64,000 nucleotides of DNA from Blastococcus sp. TBT05-19. Lineage in GTDB: Bacteria; Actinomycetota; Actinomycetes; Mycobacteriales; Geodermatophilaceae. Shown here in pieces: positions 49,213-59,987 of the stretch; the stretch's first letter is position 1, and every line of letters begins with the position of its first letter. The stretch is taken from the NCBI RefSeq assembly GCF_003319095.1, contig NZ_QOHI01000001.1, positions 186,001 to 250,000 on the forward strand, given 5' to 3'. The position numbers were made by a program, and so were the translations under genes. Under the pieces are notes generated by a model that ran no database searches, was not told where the DNA came from, and saw nothing but the letters and a program-made list of their open reading frames with translations.

Positions 49213-50217
49213 GTGCTCCGCTTCATCGTCCGGCGGCTCCTGCAGCTGATCCCGATCCTGCTGGGCCTGTCGGTGCTGCTCTTCGCCTGGCTGCGCGCCC
49301 TGCCCGGCGGTCCGGCCCAGGCCGCGCTCGGCGAGCGCGCCACCCCCGAGGCCATCGCCCGCTACAACGAGCTCTTCGGCCTGGACGAGCCGATCCTCGT
49401 CCAGTACCTGCGCTTCCTCGGCCGCGCCGTCCGGCTCGACTTCGGCACCTCCGCCCGCACCGGCCGTGCCGTCACCACCGAGTTCTTCGAGCGGATGCCC
49501 GGCACGGTCGAGCTGACGGTCTTCGCGCTGATCTTCGCCGTCGGCGTGGGCATCCCGCTGGGCTACCTGGCCGCCCGCCGGCACGGCAGCTGGCTGGACT
49601 CGACGTCGGTCATCGGCTCGCTGCTGGGCGTAGCGATCCCGGTGTTCTTCCTCGCCTACCTGCTCCGGCTGCTGTTCGCCGTCGAGCTGGGCTGGCTGCC
49701 CGGGTCCGGGCGCCAGGACGTGCGCATGGACGCCACCCGCATCACGAACTTCTACGTGCTCGACGGGCTGATGACCCGGGAGTGGGACGCCGCCTGGGAC
49801 GCCGTCCTGCACCTGATCCTGCCCGCGATCGCGCTCGGCACCATCCCGCTGGCGATCATCGTCCGCATCACCCGCGCGTCGGTCCTCGACGTCGTCAACG
49901 AGGACTACGTCCGGACGGCGAACGCCAAGGGGCTGGCCATGTCGACCGTGCGGCGCCGGCACATCATCCGCAACGCCCTGCTCCCGGTGTCGACGACGAT
50001 CGGCCTGCAGGCCGGGCTGCTGCTGTCGGGCGCCGTCCTCACCGAGACGGTGTTCGCCTTCGGCGGCGTCGGCTCGGCGATCTACGACGCGCTCTTCGCG
50101 CGCGACTTCGCCCTGCTGCAGGGCTTCATCCTCATGCTCGCGGTGGTGTACGTGCTCGTGAACCTGCTGGTCGACATCTCCTACGGCCTCCTCGACCCGC
50201 GGGTGCGTGCCCGATGA
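49213..50217 (+). CDS. dppB: Peptide ABC transporter permease (DppB-like)
   Basis: A 334-residue permease with six helices. It begins MLRFIVRRLLQLIPILLGLS as DppB proteins do (split: MLRFIVRRLLQLIP), then DFGTSARTGRAV, VYLR-type cytoplasmic EAA loop DYVRTANAKGLAMSTVRRRH, and LLSGAVLTETVFAFGGVG (split: GAVLTETVFAFGG). GTG start preceded by AGGAAGGTTGAC. It is coupled to the next permease by ATGA. Confidence 0.92.
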   Translation: MLRFIVRRLLQLIPILLGLSVLLFAWLRALPGGPAQAALGERATPEAIARYNELFGLDEPILVQYLRFLGRAVRLDFGTSARTGRAVTTEFFERMPGTVELTVFALIFAVGVGIPLGYLAARRHGSWLDSTSVIGSLLGVAIPVFFLAYLLRLLFAVELGWLPGSGRQDVRMDATRITNFYVLDGLMTREWDAAWDAVLHLILPAIALGTIPLAIIVRITRASVLDVVNEDYVRTANAKGLAMSTVRRRHIIRNALLPVSTTIGLQAGLLLSGAVLTETVFAFGGVGSAIYDALFARDFALLQGFILMLAVVYVLVNLLVDISYGLLDPRVRAR

Positions 50218-51155
50218 CCGCCATGGGCGACGTCCGCCGCCGGCGGATCGACGAGCTGGCCGCGCGCGCCGGTGCCGTGCCCGAGGGCGAGGGTGGGGTC
50301 TCGCTGACCCGCAGCGCCTTCCGCCGCCTCCGGCGCAACCCGGTGGCGATCATCGGCGCGGTCATCGTCGTGGTGTTCCTCGTGGTGGCGGCGTTCGCGC
50401 CGCTGCTGGCCCCGCGCGACCCGCTGGCGCAGTCGCTGCTGTCGCAGATCCGGCCGGGCTTCATCCCCGGCGCGCAGGAGGGCTTCCCGCTCGGCGTCGA
50501 CAACCTCGGCCGCGACCTGCTGTCGCGGCTCATCTGGGGCTCGCGGCAGTCGCTGATGATCGGCGTGATCTCCACGGTGCTCGGCGTCGCCGTCGGCATG
50601 GCCCTCGGCGTGCTGGCGGGCGGTCTCGGCGGCTGGGTGGACACCGTCGTCATGCGCTTCGTGGACATCGTGCTGTCCATCCCGAGCCTGCTGATGGCGA
50701 TCAGCATCTCGGTGCTGCTGGGCCAGAACCAGTACGCGCTGATGATCGCGATCGCGGTGACCCAGGTGCCGATCTTCGCCCGCCTGCTGCGCGGGTCGAT
50801 GCTGGCCCAGCGCAACAGCGACTACGCCCTCGCCGCGACGGCGCTGGGGGTGAAGAAGGGCCGGATCGTCTTCGGGCACGTGCTGCCCAACTCGCTCTCC
50901 CCGGTGATCGTCCAGGGCACCCTGTCGCTGGCGACGGCGATCATCGAGGCCGCTGCCCTCTCGTTCCTGGGCCTGGGCGACCCCGACCTGGCCCGGCCCG
51001 AGTGGGGCGCCATGCTGGCCAACGCCCAGGCGTTCCTCTCCGTCCGGCCGGAGCTCGCCGTCTACCCGGCGCTGTGCATCATCGTCGTCGCGCTCGGCTT
51101 CACCCTGCTCGGTGAGTCGCTGCGCGAGGCCCTCGACCCGAAGTTCCGGAGGTGA
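50214..51155 (+). CDS. dppC: Peptide ABC transporter permease (DppC-like)
   Basis: A 313-residue permease. The N-terminal OppC_N-like segment (SLTRSAFRRLRRNPVAIIGA) is followed by FPLGVDNLGRDLLSRLIWGSR, the DppC signature (split: LGVDNLGRDLLSRL). The EAA loop is NSDYALAATALGVKKGRI and HVLPNSLSPVIVQ. ATGA overlap with dppB and GTGA overlap with the ATPase gene. Confidence 0.92.
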   Translation: MTAMGDVRRRRIDELAARAGAVPEGEGGVSLTRSAFRRLRRNPVAIIGAVIVVVFLVVAAFAPLLAPRDPLAQSLLSQIRPGFIPGAQEGFPLGVDNLGRDLLSRLIWGSRQSLMIGVISTVLGVAVGMALGVLAGGLGGWVDTVVMRFVDIVLSIPSLLMAISISVLLGQNQYALMIAIAVTQVPIFARLLRGSMLAQRNSDYALAATALGVKKGRIVFGHVLPNSLSPVIVQGTLSLATAIIEAAALSFLGLGDPDLARPEWGAMLANAQAFLSVRPELAVYPALCIIVVALGFTLLGESLREALDPKFRR

Positions 51156-52213
51156 GCACCGTGCAGCCCTTGAGCGCCATGCCGGCCGAGCCGGTGCTGG
51201 AGGTCGAGGAGCTCGCCGTGCGGTTCACCCGCCGCGGCGAGCAGCCCACCCGCGCCGTCGACGGCGTCAGCTTCACCGTCGCGCCGGGGGAGACCGTCGG
51301 CCTCGTCGGTGAGTCCGGCTGCGGCAAGTCGGTCACCTCGCTGGCCGTCATGGGCCTGCTGCCCCGGCGGGGCGTCGAGGTGAGCGGCTCGGTGCGCTTC
51401 CAGGGGCAGGAGCTGGTCGGCGCCCCGGACGCCACGCTGCGCCGCCTCCGCGGGGCGGACATGGCGATGGTGTTCCAGGACCCGCTCTCCTCGCTGAACC
51501 CCACCGTGCCGATCGGCACCCAGGTCACCGAGGTGCTCCTCGAGCACCGCGACCTGAGCCGCAAGGAGGCGACCGACGAGGCCACCGGGCTGCTGGACAA
51601 GGTCGGCATCCCCGACCCCCGCCGCCGGCTCAAGGAGTACCCGCACCAGCTCTCCGGCGGGATGCGCCAGCGCGCGCTCATCGCCATGGCGCTGGCGTGC
51701 TCCCCGCGGCTGCTCATCGCCGACGAGCCGACCACGGCCCTCGACGTCACCATCCAGGCGCAGATCCTCGAGCTGCTGCGCGAGCTCGTCGTCGACACCG
51801 GGACGGCGCTGGTGATGATCACCCACGACCTCGGCGTCGTCGCGGGGCTCTGCGACCGCGTGCACGTCATGTACGCCGGCAAGATCATCGAGACGGCGGA
51901 CCGGCACGACCTGTTCGCCCGCCCGCGCCAGCCCTACACCGGCGGGCTGCTGGCCTCGGTGCCGCGTCTCGACGGCGGCCGCGGCGCACCGCTGACCCCG
52001 ATCCGCGGCTCGGCCCGGGACACCATCCCGTGGGCCGAGGGCTGCGCCTTCGCGCCCCGCTGCGACAACGCCCAGGACGACTGCCTGACCGAGGTCGCCG
52101 GCAGCACGGTGTCGCTCGAGCCCGACGGCCCCGGCCGCGAGCTGCGCTGCCGGCACCCGATCCAGTACCCGCCGTCCCCGGCCGGCGCCACCGCTCTCGG
52201 AGCCGCCCGATGA
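51152..52213 (+). CDS. dppD: Peptide ABC transporter ATPase (DppD-like)
   Basis: A 353-residue ATPase: Walker [12 protein letters not shown]-loop [11 protein letters not shown], signature LSGGMRQR, Walker [13 protein letters not shown] and H-loop MITHDLG. The C-terminal extension has the oligopeptide-type Cys cluster: [14 protein letters not shown] and later RCRHP, which in related proteins binds a 4Fe-4S cluster. GTG start. Confidence 0.93.
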   Translation: MSTVQPLSAMPAEPVLEVEELAVRFTRRGEQPTRAVDGVSFTVAPGETVGLVGESGCGKSVTSLAVMGLLPRRGVEVSGSVRFQGQELVGAPDATLRRLRGADMAMVFQDPLSSLNPTVPIGTQVTEVLLEHRDLSRKEATDEATGLLDKVGIPDPRRRLKEYPHQLSGGMRQRALIAMALACSPRLLIADEPTTALDVTIQAQILELLRELVVDTGTALVMITHDLGVVAGLCDRVHVMYAGKIIETADRHDLFARPRQPYTGGLLASVPRLDGGRGAPLTPIRGSARDTIPWAEGCAFAPRCDNAQDDCLTEVAGSTVSLEPDGPGRELRCRHPIQYPPSPAGATALGAAR

Positions 52214-53352
52214 CCGCCGTCCCCGCCGCCGAGCCGCTGCTGCGCGTGCAGGGGCTCGAGGTCCACTTCCCGATCAAGCGGGGCGTCTTCTTCGACCGCA
52301 CCGTCGGGCACGTGCGCGCCGTCGACGGCGTCGACCTCTCCATCGACCGCGGCACCACCTACGGGCTGGTGGGCGAGTCCGGCTGCGGCAAGTCCACGCT
52401 GGGCCGGGCGGTCCTGCGCCTGGTCGAGCCCACGGCCGGTCAGGTGGTCTTCGACGGCACCGACGTCGCCGCGCTCAAGGGCGAGCCGCTGCGGCAGATG
52501 CGCCGGCGCATGCAGATGGTCTTCCAGGACCCGCTGGGCAGCCTGGACCCGCGGCAGAACGTGGAGTCGCTGCTGTCCGAGCCGCTCAAGGCGCACGGGC
52601 TGGGCGGTGGGACGGCGGGCATCGCGGCCCGGATCCGGGAGCTGCTGGACTCCGTCGGCCTGCCGGCCGCGGCCCTGCGCCGGTACCCGCACGAGTTCTC
52701 CGGCGGTCAGCGGCAGCGCATCGGCATCGCGCGGGCGCTCACCCTGGAGCCGGACCTGCTGATCGCCGACGAGCCGGTCTCGGCGCTCGACGTCTCGGTG
52801 CAGGCGCAGGTCGTCAACCTGCTCGAGGAGCTGCAGGAGCGGCTCGGCCTCACCTACCTGGTCATCGCGCACGACCTCGCCGTCGTCCGGCACATCAGCG
52901 ACGTCGTCGGCGTCATGTACCTCGGCTCGCTGGTGGAGCAGGCCCCGGCCGACGACCTCTACGAGCAGCCGCTGCACCCCTACACGCGGGCGCTGATGAG
53001 CGCGGTGCCGGTGCCCGACCCGGTGGTCGAGGCCGGCCGCGAGCGGATCCTGCTCGCCGGTGACCTGCCCTCGCCGGCGAACCCGCCCAGCGGCTGCCGC
53101 TTCCACACGCGGTGCCCGTGGCGGCAGGAGACCCGCTGCGACGACGAGGTGCCGGTGCTGCGCGAGCTGGCCCCCGGCCGGCTGGTGAGCTGCCACTGGG
53201 CCGAGGAGGTCCGCGACGGCGTGCTGCGACCCAAGTCGCCGGAGGAGGTCGCGGCCACCCAGGGCGTCTCGGTGGGCCGGACCGGGGTCGAGACGGCGCT
53301 GGAGAGCGACGCGCTCGTGCAGGGCGTGGACCAGCCCATCGAGCGCACGTAG
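52210..53352 (+). CDS. dppF: Peptide ABC transporter ATPase (DppF-like)
   Basis: A 380-residue ATPase: [22 protein letters not shown] is the DppF/OppF start (split: FPIKRGVFF), Walker [13 protein letters not shown]-loop [11 protein letters not shown], signature [10 protein letters not shown], Walker [15 protein letters not shown] and H-loop VIAHDLAVV. The Cys cluster [15 protein letters not shown] and a later SCHWA are present. Last gene of the importer operon. ATGA overlap with dppD. Confidence 0.93.
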   Translation: MTAVPAAEPLLRVQGLEVHFPIKRGVFFDRTVGHVRAVDGVDLSIDRGTTYGLVGESGCGKSTLGRAVLRLVEPTAGQVVFDGTDVAALKGEPLRQMRRRMQMVFQDPLGSLDPRQNVESLLSEPLKAHGLGGGTAGIAARIRELLDSVGLPAAALRRYPHEFSGGQRQRIGIARALTLEPDLLIADEPVSALDVSVQAQVVNLLEELQERLGLTYLVIAHDLAVVRHISDVVGVMYLGSLVEQAPADDLYEQPLHPYTRALMSAVPVPDPVVEAGRERILLAGDLPSPANPPSGCRFHTRCPWRQETRCDDEVPVLRELAPGRLVSCHWAEEVRDGVLRPKSPEEVAATQGVSVGRTGVETALESDALVQGVDQPIERT

Positions 53353-53457
53353 CACCGCGATCCTCCGGATCGCACCGCGACCACGAGCCGCCCCCCGGTG
53401 GGCGGAGCGTGTCCCTCGCACCTGCGCGGACCCCTCGGGGGCCCGCTCGGTGCGACC

Positions 53458-53832
53458 TCAGTCGAGGACGACGTCGTCGCCCCGGCGGGTGGCCCGGCGC
53501 ACGCGCAGCCGGGCCAGCGAGCCGACCAGCCGCACCAGCTGGGTGTAGAGCGGGGTCGGCCCGTGGTAGCCGAGGAAGCCCCGCGGCCCCTCCACCATCT
53601 CGCCGGTGCGGACGTCGTAGCGGCTCTGGTGCCACGGGCAGACGAGGCAGCCGTCGGCGTCCACGGTGCCCTCGGAGAGGTCGGCGAGCTGGTGCCGGCA
53701 CACCCGGGACACCGCGAAGTAGCGGTCGTCGCCGTCGGGTCCGGGCCCGCGGTTGCCCACCGCCCAGTCGCCCACCCGGCGCACGGTCCCCTCGGGGAGA
53801 TCGGCGGCGGGCACGGAGTCGCGGTCGGGCAC
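53458..53832 (-). CDS. Rieske (2Fe-2S) domain protein
   Basis: A 124-residue soluble Rieske protein. The cluster ligands are in SRVCRHQLADL (Cys-x-His) and GCLVCPWHQSRYD (Cys-x2-His). Ferredoxin-type small Rieske proteins act as electron carriers or as regulatory/assembly modules; there is no attached oxygenase domain or membrane anchor. AGGAGG lies just before the GTG. The 105-bp gap to the peptide importer holds nothing I can identify. The function and partner are unknown. Confidence 0.88.
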   Translation of the reverse strand: MPDRDSVPAADLPEGTVRRVGDWAVGNRGPGPDGDDRYFAVSRVCRHQLADLSEGTVDADGCLVCPWHQSRYDVRTGEMVEGPRGFLGYHGPTPLYTQLVRLVGSLARLRVRRATRRGDDVVLD

Positions 53833-53941
53833 AGATCCTCCTGGGTCGATGGGTCTCGCACCCCTACCCACGGCGACCGGGCCGGACCCCTCGGCCGTCG
53901 GTAGGGTCGTCGGGGTCCCACCCACCGTCGCGGAGGTCTTC

Positions 53942-55972
<2,031 letters not shown>

Positions 55973-56056
55973 TGCGGCGGTCGCGCGACGACCCCTGGGA
56001 ACTGTCGGTGGCCGGTGCCACGGTGGTCCTCCCCGCACCTCGAGGAGGAGGACCCC

Positions 56057-56812
56057 ATGCCCACTCGGAACACGGCCTGGCCGGCCGGGACGCCGTGCTG
56101 GATCGACTACGGCGCCGGTGACGTGCCGGCCGCCCAGGCCTTCTACGCCGACGTGTTCGGCTGGAGCTGGACCGATCCCGACCCCGAGTACGGCGGCTAC
56201 CTCAACGCCCTGCTCGGCGGCGAGCCGGTCGCGGGCTTCGGGCCGAGCATGGAGGCCGACCCCAACGGCTGGACCACCTACTTCGCCACGGACGACGCGG
56301 CCGCCGCGGTCGCCGCGATCCGGGAGGCCGGCGGCACGGTCGTGGTCGAGCCCATGCAGATCGGGCCGCTGGGCAGCATGACGATCGCCCTCGACCCGCA
56401 GGGCAACGGCTTCGGGCTGTGGCAGTCCGGCGAGCACACCGGCGTGCGGCGGTACGGCGAGCCGGGCTCGCTCGCCTGGAACGAGGCCGCGGTGGAGGAC
56501 ACCGAGCGGGCCCGGGCGTTCTACACCGCGGTCTTCGGCTACCGCTGGGAGCCGATCGACGACGAGATGGACTACACCACCTTCGCCACCACCGGCGACC
56601 CGCTCGGCGGGCTCGGTGGGCTCGGGACCGGAGGGCCGAAGGGCTGGTCGGTCTGCTTCGCGGTCGCCTCGACCGACGACGCCGTCAGCCGGGTGGGACG
56701 CGGCGGGGGCACCGTGACGATGGCCCCCATGGACAGCCCCTACGGGCGGTTCGCCGTCGTCCAGGACCCCTGGGGCGCCGCGTTCTCGGTCATGGAGGTG
56801 ACCGCCGGCTGA
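56057..56812 (+). CDS. VOC family protein with two glyoxalase-like domains
   Basis: A 251-residue protein made of two similar vicinal-oxygen-chelate halves: GTPCWIDYGAGDVPAAQAFYADVFGW (split: WIDYGAGDVPAAQAFY) in the first and LAWNEAAVEDTERARAFYTAVFGYRW (split: AAVEDTERARAFYTAVFG) in the second. Each half ends in a strand pair with D-P-Q-G or D-P-W-G. The metal ligands of true glyoxalase I are not obvious, so substrate and activity are unknown; several such proteins bind small hydrophobic molecules. GAGGAGGAG precedes the ATG. Confidence 0.85.
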   Translation: MPTRNTAWPAGTPCWIDYGAGDVPAAQAFYADVFGWSWTDPDPEYGGYLNALLGGEPVAGFGPSMEADPNGWTTYFATDDAAAAVAAIREAGGTVVVEPMQIGPLGSMTIALDPQGNGFGLWQSGEHTGVRRYGEPGSLAWNEAAVEDTERARAFYTAVFGYRWEPIDDEMDYTTFATTGDPLGGLGGLGTGGPKGWSVCFAVASTDDAVSRVGRGGGTVTMAPMDSPYGRFAVVQDPWGAAFSVMEVTAG

Positions 56813-56819
56813 CCGGCCG

Positions 56820-57242
56820 TCAGCCGGAGAGCTGCCCGTACGCGTGGTCGGGGCGGAAGCGGACGACCAGGCGGCGGTCGGCGACCATCGCCGCCCGGTA
56901 CTCGTCCCAGTCCTCGTGCTCGCCGGACACCCCGCGGTAGTAGGCGACCAGCTCCTCGACGGTGGCGTCGTGCGGGTCCTGCGCGATCGGGGTGAGGTCT
57001 GCGGTGCCGTCCACGGCGACCCAGCTCCAGAAGTCCGGCGAGGAGACGTGCAGGGTCACCCGCGGGTCCCGCTGCAGGTTGCGGGTCTTGGCGCGGTCCG
57101 CGGTGACCGAGACGCGGATCAGGCCGTCGTCCCAGGCGTAGCCGACATTGGACAGCTGGGGCCGGCCGTCGCGCCGCAGGGTGGCCAGCACGCCCCAGCG
57201 CTGGCCGGCGACGAACCGGAGCAGGTCCGGGTCGGCGGTCAT
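56820..57242 (-). CDS. PPOX-class F420-dependent oxidoreductase
   Basis: A 140-residue split-barrel flavin/F420-binding protein: RWGVLATLRRDGRPQLSNVGY (split: GVLATLRRDGRPQLS), ADRAKTRNLQRDPRVTLHV and YRAAMVADRRLVVRFRPDH. This is the Rv1155-type pattern of the PPOX family, where small enzymes use coenzyme F420 to reduce substrates. The ATG overlaps the stop codon of the pirin gene (ATGA). Confidence 0.85.
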   Translation of the reverse strand: MTADPDLLRFVAGQRWGVLATLRRDGRPQLSNVGYAWDDGLIRVSVTADRAKTRNLQRDPRVTLHVSSPDFWSWVAVDGTADLTPIAQDPHDATVEELVAYYRGVSGEHEDWDEYRAAMVADRRLVVRFRPDHAYGQLSG

Positions 57243-58210
57243 CAGCGGACCCGCCCGCGAGCCCGGAGCGGCACGGGGGGCAGCGGCGGTGCGGACAGCC
57301 GGTCGCCGTCGTACCCGACGACGACGCCGAACCTGTCGTCCTCGGCGTTCCACTGCTCGGCGTAGCTCGCGATCTCCTCGCCGGAGCGGCCCACGAAGTT
57401 CCACCACATGACCAGCCGCTCCTCGAAGGGCTCGCCGCCCAGCAGGAGCAGCCGTGCCGCCTCGGGCGCGCGCAGCCGCAGCGAGCGGCGCCCGGTGCCC
57501 AGGTAGAGCATCGCGCCGCGCTCGAGCACCACGTCCTCGACCGAGGCGGAGCCCGAGGAGGCCAGCAGGGCGTACTCGAAGTCCGGCTCGAGCGGGATCT
57601 CCACGTCGGCGCCGGCGGTCAGGTCGAGGTCGGCGCCCATCAGCGGGGTGTAGGCGCGGCCGGGCGAGGTGGTGCCGGCGAGGCCGCCCATCAGGACCGT
57701 GGCGCGCAGGCCGTCGGAGGTGAAGCCCGGCAGCGTGTCGTGGTGCTCGAAGTGCGGCGCCACCTCGCGGTCGGCGTCGGGCAGCGCGACCCAGAGCTGG
57801 GCGCCGTGCAGGAACCGGGGGTGGGTGGCGGGGGACTGCTCGGAGTGGGCGATGCCGTGGCCGGCGGTCATCAGGGCGAGCTCGCCGGGGCGCACCAGCA
57901 CGTCGCTGCCCAGGGAGTCGCGGTGGTGCACCTCGCCGTCGAGCAGCCAGGAGACGGTCTGCAGGCCGGTGTGCGGGTGCGGCGCCACCTGCATGCCGGG
58001 GGCGGTGGCGATGTCGTCGGGGCCGTAGTGGTCGACGAACGCCCACGCGCCCACCATGCGCCGGCCCAGGGTCGGCAGCAGCCGGCGCACCCGCGTGGAC
58101 TCGCCCAGCAGGACCTCCTTGGCCGGCAGCAGGTCCAGCGCCGGCCCGGTGGAGGTCTGCTGCAGGCCACCCAGCTCGCGGGCGGCCGGGCGGCGATCGA
58201 GGTTGCTCAT
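57242..58210 (-). CDS. Pirin family protein (copy 1)
   Basis: A 322-residue bicupin. VDHYGPDDIATAPGMQVAPHPHTGLQTVSWLLDGEVHHRDSLG, cut here to PHPHTGLQTVSWLLDG and EVHHRDSLG, gives the His-x-His and Glu/His metal ligands of the first cupin. Then LALMTAGHGIAHSEQ and FLHGAQLWVAL follow. Pirins bind iron(II) and act as quercetinase or redox-sensing coregulators; the role here is unknown. It is preceded by the 24-bp palindrome and lies 39 bp after the second pirin gene on the same strand. Confidence 0.9.
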   Translation of the reverse strand: MSNLDRRPAARELGGLQQTSTGPALDLLPAKEVLLGESTRVRRLLPTLGRRMVGAWAFVDHYGPDDIATAPGMQVAPHPHTGLQTVSWLLDGEVHHRDSLGSDVLVRPGELALMTAGHGIAHSEQSPATHPRFLHGAQLWVALPDADREVAPHFEHHDTLPGFTSDGLRATVLMGGLAGTTSPGRAYTPLMGADLDLTAGADVEIPLEPDFEYALLASSGSASVEDVVLERGAMLYLGTGRRSLRLRAPEAARLLLLGGEPFEERLVMWWNFVGRSGEEIASYAEQWNAEDDRFGVVVGYDGDRLSAPPLPPVPLRARGRVR

Positions 58211-58226
58211 GACAGCTCCTACCTCA

Positions 58227-58250
58227 GGGCCAATATGGCCATTTTGGCCC
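58227..58250. promoter_or_regulatory. 24-bp near-palindrome, copy 2
   Basis: Read on the minus strand, the left half is GGGCCAAAATGG and the right half CCATATTGGCCC; the halves are inverted copies with one mismatch. It shares its last base with the stop codon of the second pirin gene and ends 17 bp before the first pirin's ATG. It matches the copy after hldE at 22 of 24 positions. Confidence 0.6.
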
Positions 58251-59245
58251 TATTCGGGCTGATCGGTGCCGCCCCGGACGTCGCTGTGCGGAACGTACTG
58301 GGCGGGGATGGATCCGAGGCGGCCCGCGGAGAAGTCGGCGAACGCGTCCTGGACCTCCTGCCGGGTGTTCATGACGAACGGCCCGTACATGGCGATCGGC
58401 TCGCGGATCGGCAGCCCGCCCAGGATGACGACGTCCAGCGCGGGCGTGCGCGACTCCTGGCGCACCGCTCCGTTGACCGTCACGGTGTCGCCGGGGCCGA
58501 GCACCGCCAGCTGGCCGGTGCTGACCGGTGCGCCGTCGATGCCGACCGACCCGGAGCCGGAGAGCACGTAGACCAGCGCGTTGAAGTCCGGCCGCCACGG
58601 CAGGTCGAGGGTGGCGCCGGGGGCGACGGTGGCGTGCACCATCGCCATGGGCGTGTAGGTGGAGCCCGGGCCGGTGTGGCCCGCCACGTCACCGGCGATC
58701 ACCCGGAGGAAGGCACCGGCGTCCGGGCTGGCCAGCAGGACCGACGAGTCCGCCCGCAGGTCCTGGTAGCGCGGCTCGACCCACTTCTGCGCGCGGGGCA
58801 GGTTCACCCAGAGCTGCAACCCGTGGAACAGGCCGCCGCTGACGACGAGGTGCTCCGGCGGCCGCTCGATGTGCAGGACGCCGCCGCCGGCGGTCATCCA
58901 CTGCGTGTCGCCGTTGCTGATCGTGCCGCCGCCACCGTGGGAGTCGGCGTGCTCGAAGACGCCGTCGATGATGTAGGTGACGGTCTCGAAGCCGCGGTGC
59001 GGGTGCCAGCTGGTGCCCTTGGGCTCGCCGGGCGCGTACTCGACCTCGCCCATCTGGTCCATGTGGATGAACGGGTCCAGGGCCCGCAGGTCGACGCCGG
59101 CGAACGCGCGGCGGACCGGGAAGCCCTCGCCCTCGAAGCCCGACGGCGCCGTCGTCACCGACCGGGTGCGACGGCGGACGGTGCGGGGAGCCGGCAGCGG
59201 GACCCGCGGCAGGGTGGTGGTGTCCTCGACGGTCACTGCAGGCAT
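58250..59245 (-). CDS. Pirin family protein (copy 2)
   Basis: A 331-residue bicupin with HMDQMGEVEYAPGEPKG, HPHRGFETVTYIIDGVFEH (metal-binding His-x-His and Glu), TQWMTAGGGVLHIE and LHGLQLWVNL. The C-terminal cupin is less conserved. It differs from copy 1 over much of the sequence, so it is a distant paralog rather than a recent duplicate. GAGG precedes the ATG, and a GTTGA/TCAAC dyad lies just upstream. First gene of the pirin-pirin-PPOX run. Confidence 0.9.
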   Translation of the reverse strand: MPAVTVEDTTTLPRVPLPAPRTVRRRTRSVTTAPSGFEGEGFPVRRAFAGVDLRALDPFIHMDQMGEVEYAPGEPKGTSWHPHRGFETVTYIIDGVFEHADSHGGGGTISNGDTQWMTAGGGVLHIERPPEHLVVSGGLFHGLQLWVNLPRAQKWVEPRYQDLRADSSVLLASPDAGAFLRVIAGDVAGHTGPGSTYTPMAMVHATVAPGATLDLPWRPDFNALVYVLSGSGSVGIDGAPVSTGQLAVLGPGDTVTVNGAVRQESRTPALDVVILGGLPIREPIAMYGPFVMNTRQEVQDAFADFSAGRLGSIPAQYVPHSDVRGGTDQPE

Positions 59246-59257
59246 GCCGACCTCCTC

Positions 59258-59271
59258 GTTGAGAGTTCAAC
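59258..59271. promoter_or_regulatory. Operator-like dyad upstream of the pirin operon
   Basis: GTTGA and TCAAC are inverted around a 4-bp spacer (GAGT), 13 bp before the pirin start codon. The TTGANNNNTCAA layout is typical for MarR/HxlR-type repressors. Confidence 0.4.
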
Positions 59272-59352
59272 TACTGGCGACTGTAGCGCTGCTCGCCCCT
59301 CCGGTGTTCCTTCTGTACCGGACGCCCGAGCGGATGCATGCAAAGGGTCCGT

Positions 59353-59370
59353 TGCAAAGGAAGCTTTGCA
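59353..59370. promoter_or_regulatory. Operator-like dyad of the ArsR-MFS pair
   Basis: TGCAAAG and CTTTGCA are perfect 7-bp inverted repeats with a 4-bp spacer; a third TGCAAAGG lies 14 bp upstream. TTGCAA within it can serve as -35 with TACGGT 18 bp downstream, so a bound repressor would block RNA polymerase. Confidence 0.55.
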
Positions 59371-59387
59371 GGCTCTACGGTGACCGC

Positions 59388-59987
59388 GTGCCCACCGATC
59401 CGATGCCGCCGGAACCCGCCGTCGAGGTGACCGATGTCCGCGCCCTGCGCGCGCTCGCCCACCCGCTGCGCACGCGGCTGCTGGGCCGGCTGCGGCTGCA
59501 CGGCCCCGCCACGGCCAGCCGGCTGGGTCGGGACATCGGGGAGAGCAGCGGCTCGACCAGCTACCACCTGCGCCAGCTCGCGGCGTACGGCTTCGTCGAG
59601 GAGGTCGAGGGCGAGGGCACGGCGCGCGAGCGCTGGTGGCGCGCCCGGCACCGGCTGACCAGCTGGCGGCCCGGTGACCTCTTGGCCCAGGAGGGCGGCG
59701 CCGAGGTGCAGGAGGAGATCACCCGGCTGGAGATCGACCAGCACGCCCGGGTGCTCGACGCCTGGTTCGAGCAGAAAGGGCAGTTCGACCCGGAGTGGAC
59801 CGACGCCGCCTCGCTCAGCGACTACCCGTTGCGGCTGACGCCCGGGCAGGCGCGCGAGCTGGCCGACGAGCTGCACGCGACCGTCGGGCGCTGGATGGCC
59901 GAGCACCCGGTCGAGGAGCCGGCCGACGGCACCGAGCAGGTCTGCGTGCTGGTCGACGTCGTCCCGCTGCGTGAGTGGCCGTCGTGA
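59388..59987 (+). CDS. ArsR-like helix-turn-helix regulator
   Basis: A 199-residue regulator with an N-terminal winged helix: VRALRALAHPLRTRLLGRL, LHGPATASRLGRDIGESSGS, TSYHLRQLAAYGFVEEV and a basic wing TARERWWRARH. The C-terminal half (about 95-199) is helical and may bind a ligand. The predicted TACGGT -10 ends 7 bp before the GTG, so the mRNA is probably leaderless. The stop overlaps the start of an MFS gene (GTGA), making a regulator-exporter unit. Confidence 0.85.
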   Translation: MPTDPMPPEPAVEVTDVRALRALAHPLRTRLLGRLRLHGPATASRLGRDIGESSGSTSYHLRQLAAYGFVEEVEGEGTARERWWRARHRLTSWRPGDLLAQEGGAEVQEEITRLEIDQHARVLDAWFEQKGQFDPEWTDAASLSDYPLRLTPGQARELADELHATVGRWMAEHPVEEPADGTEQVCVLVDVVPLREWPS

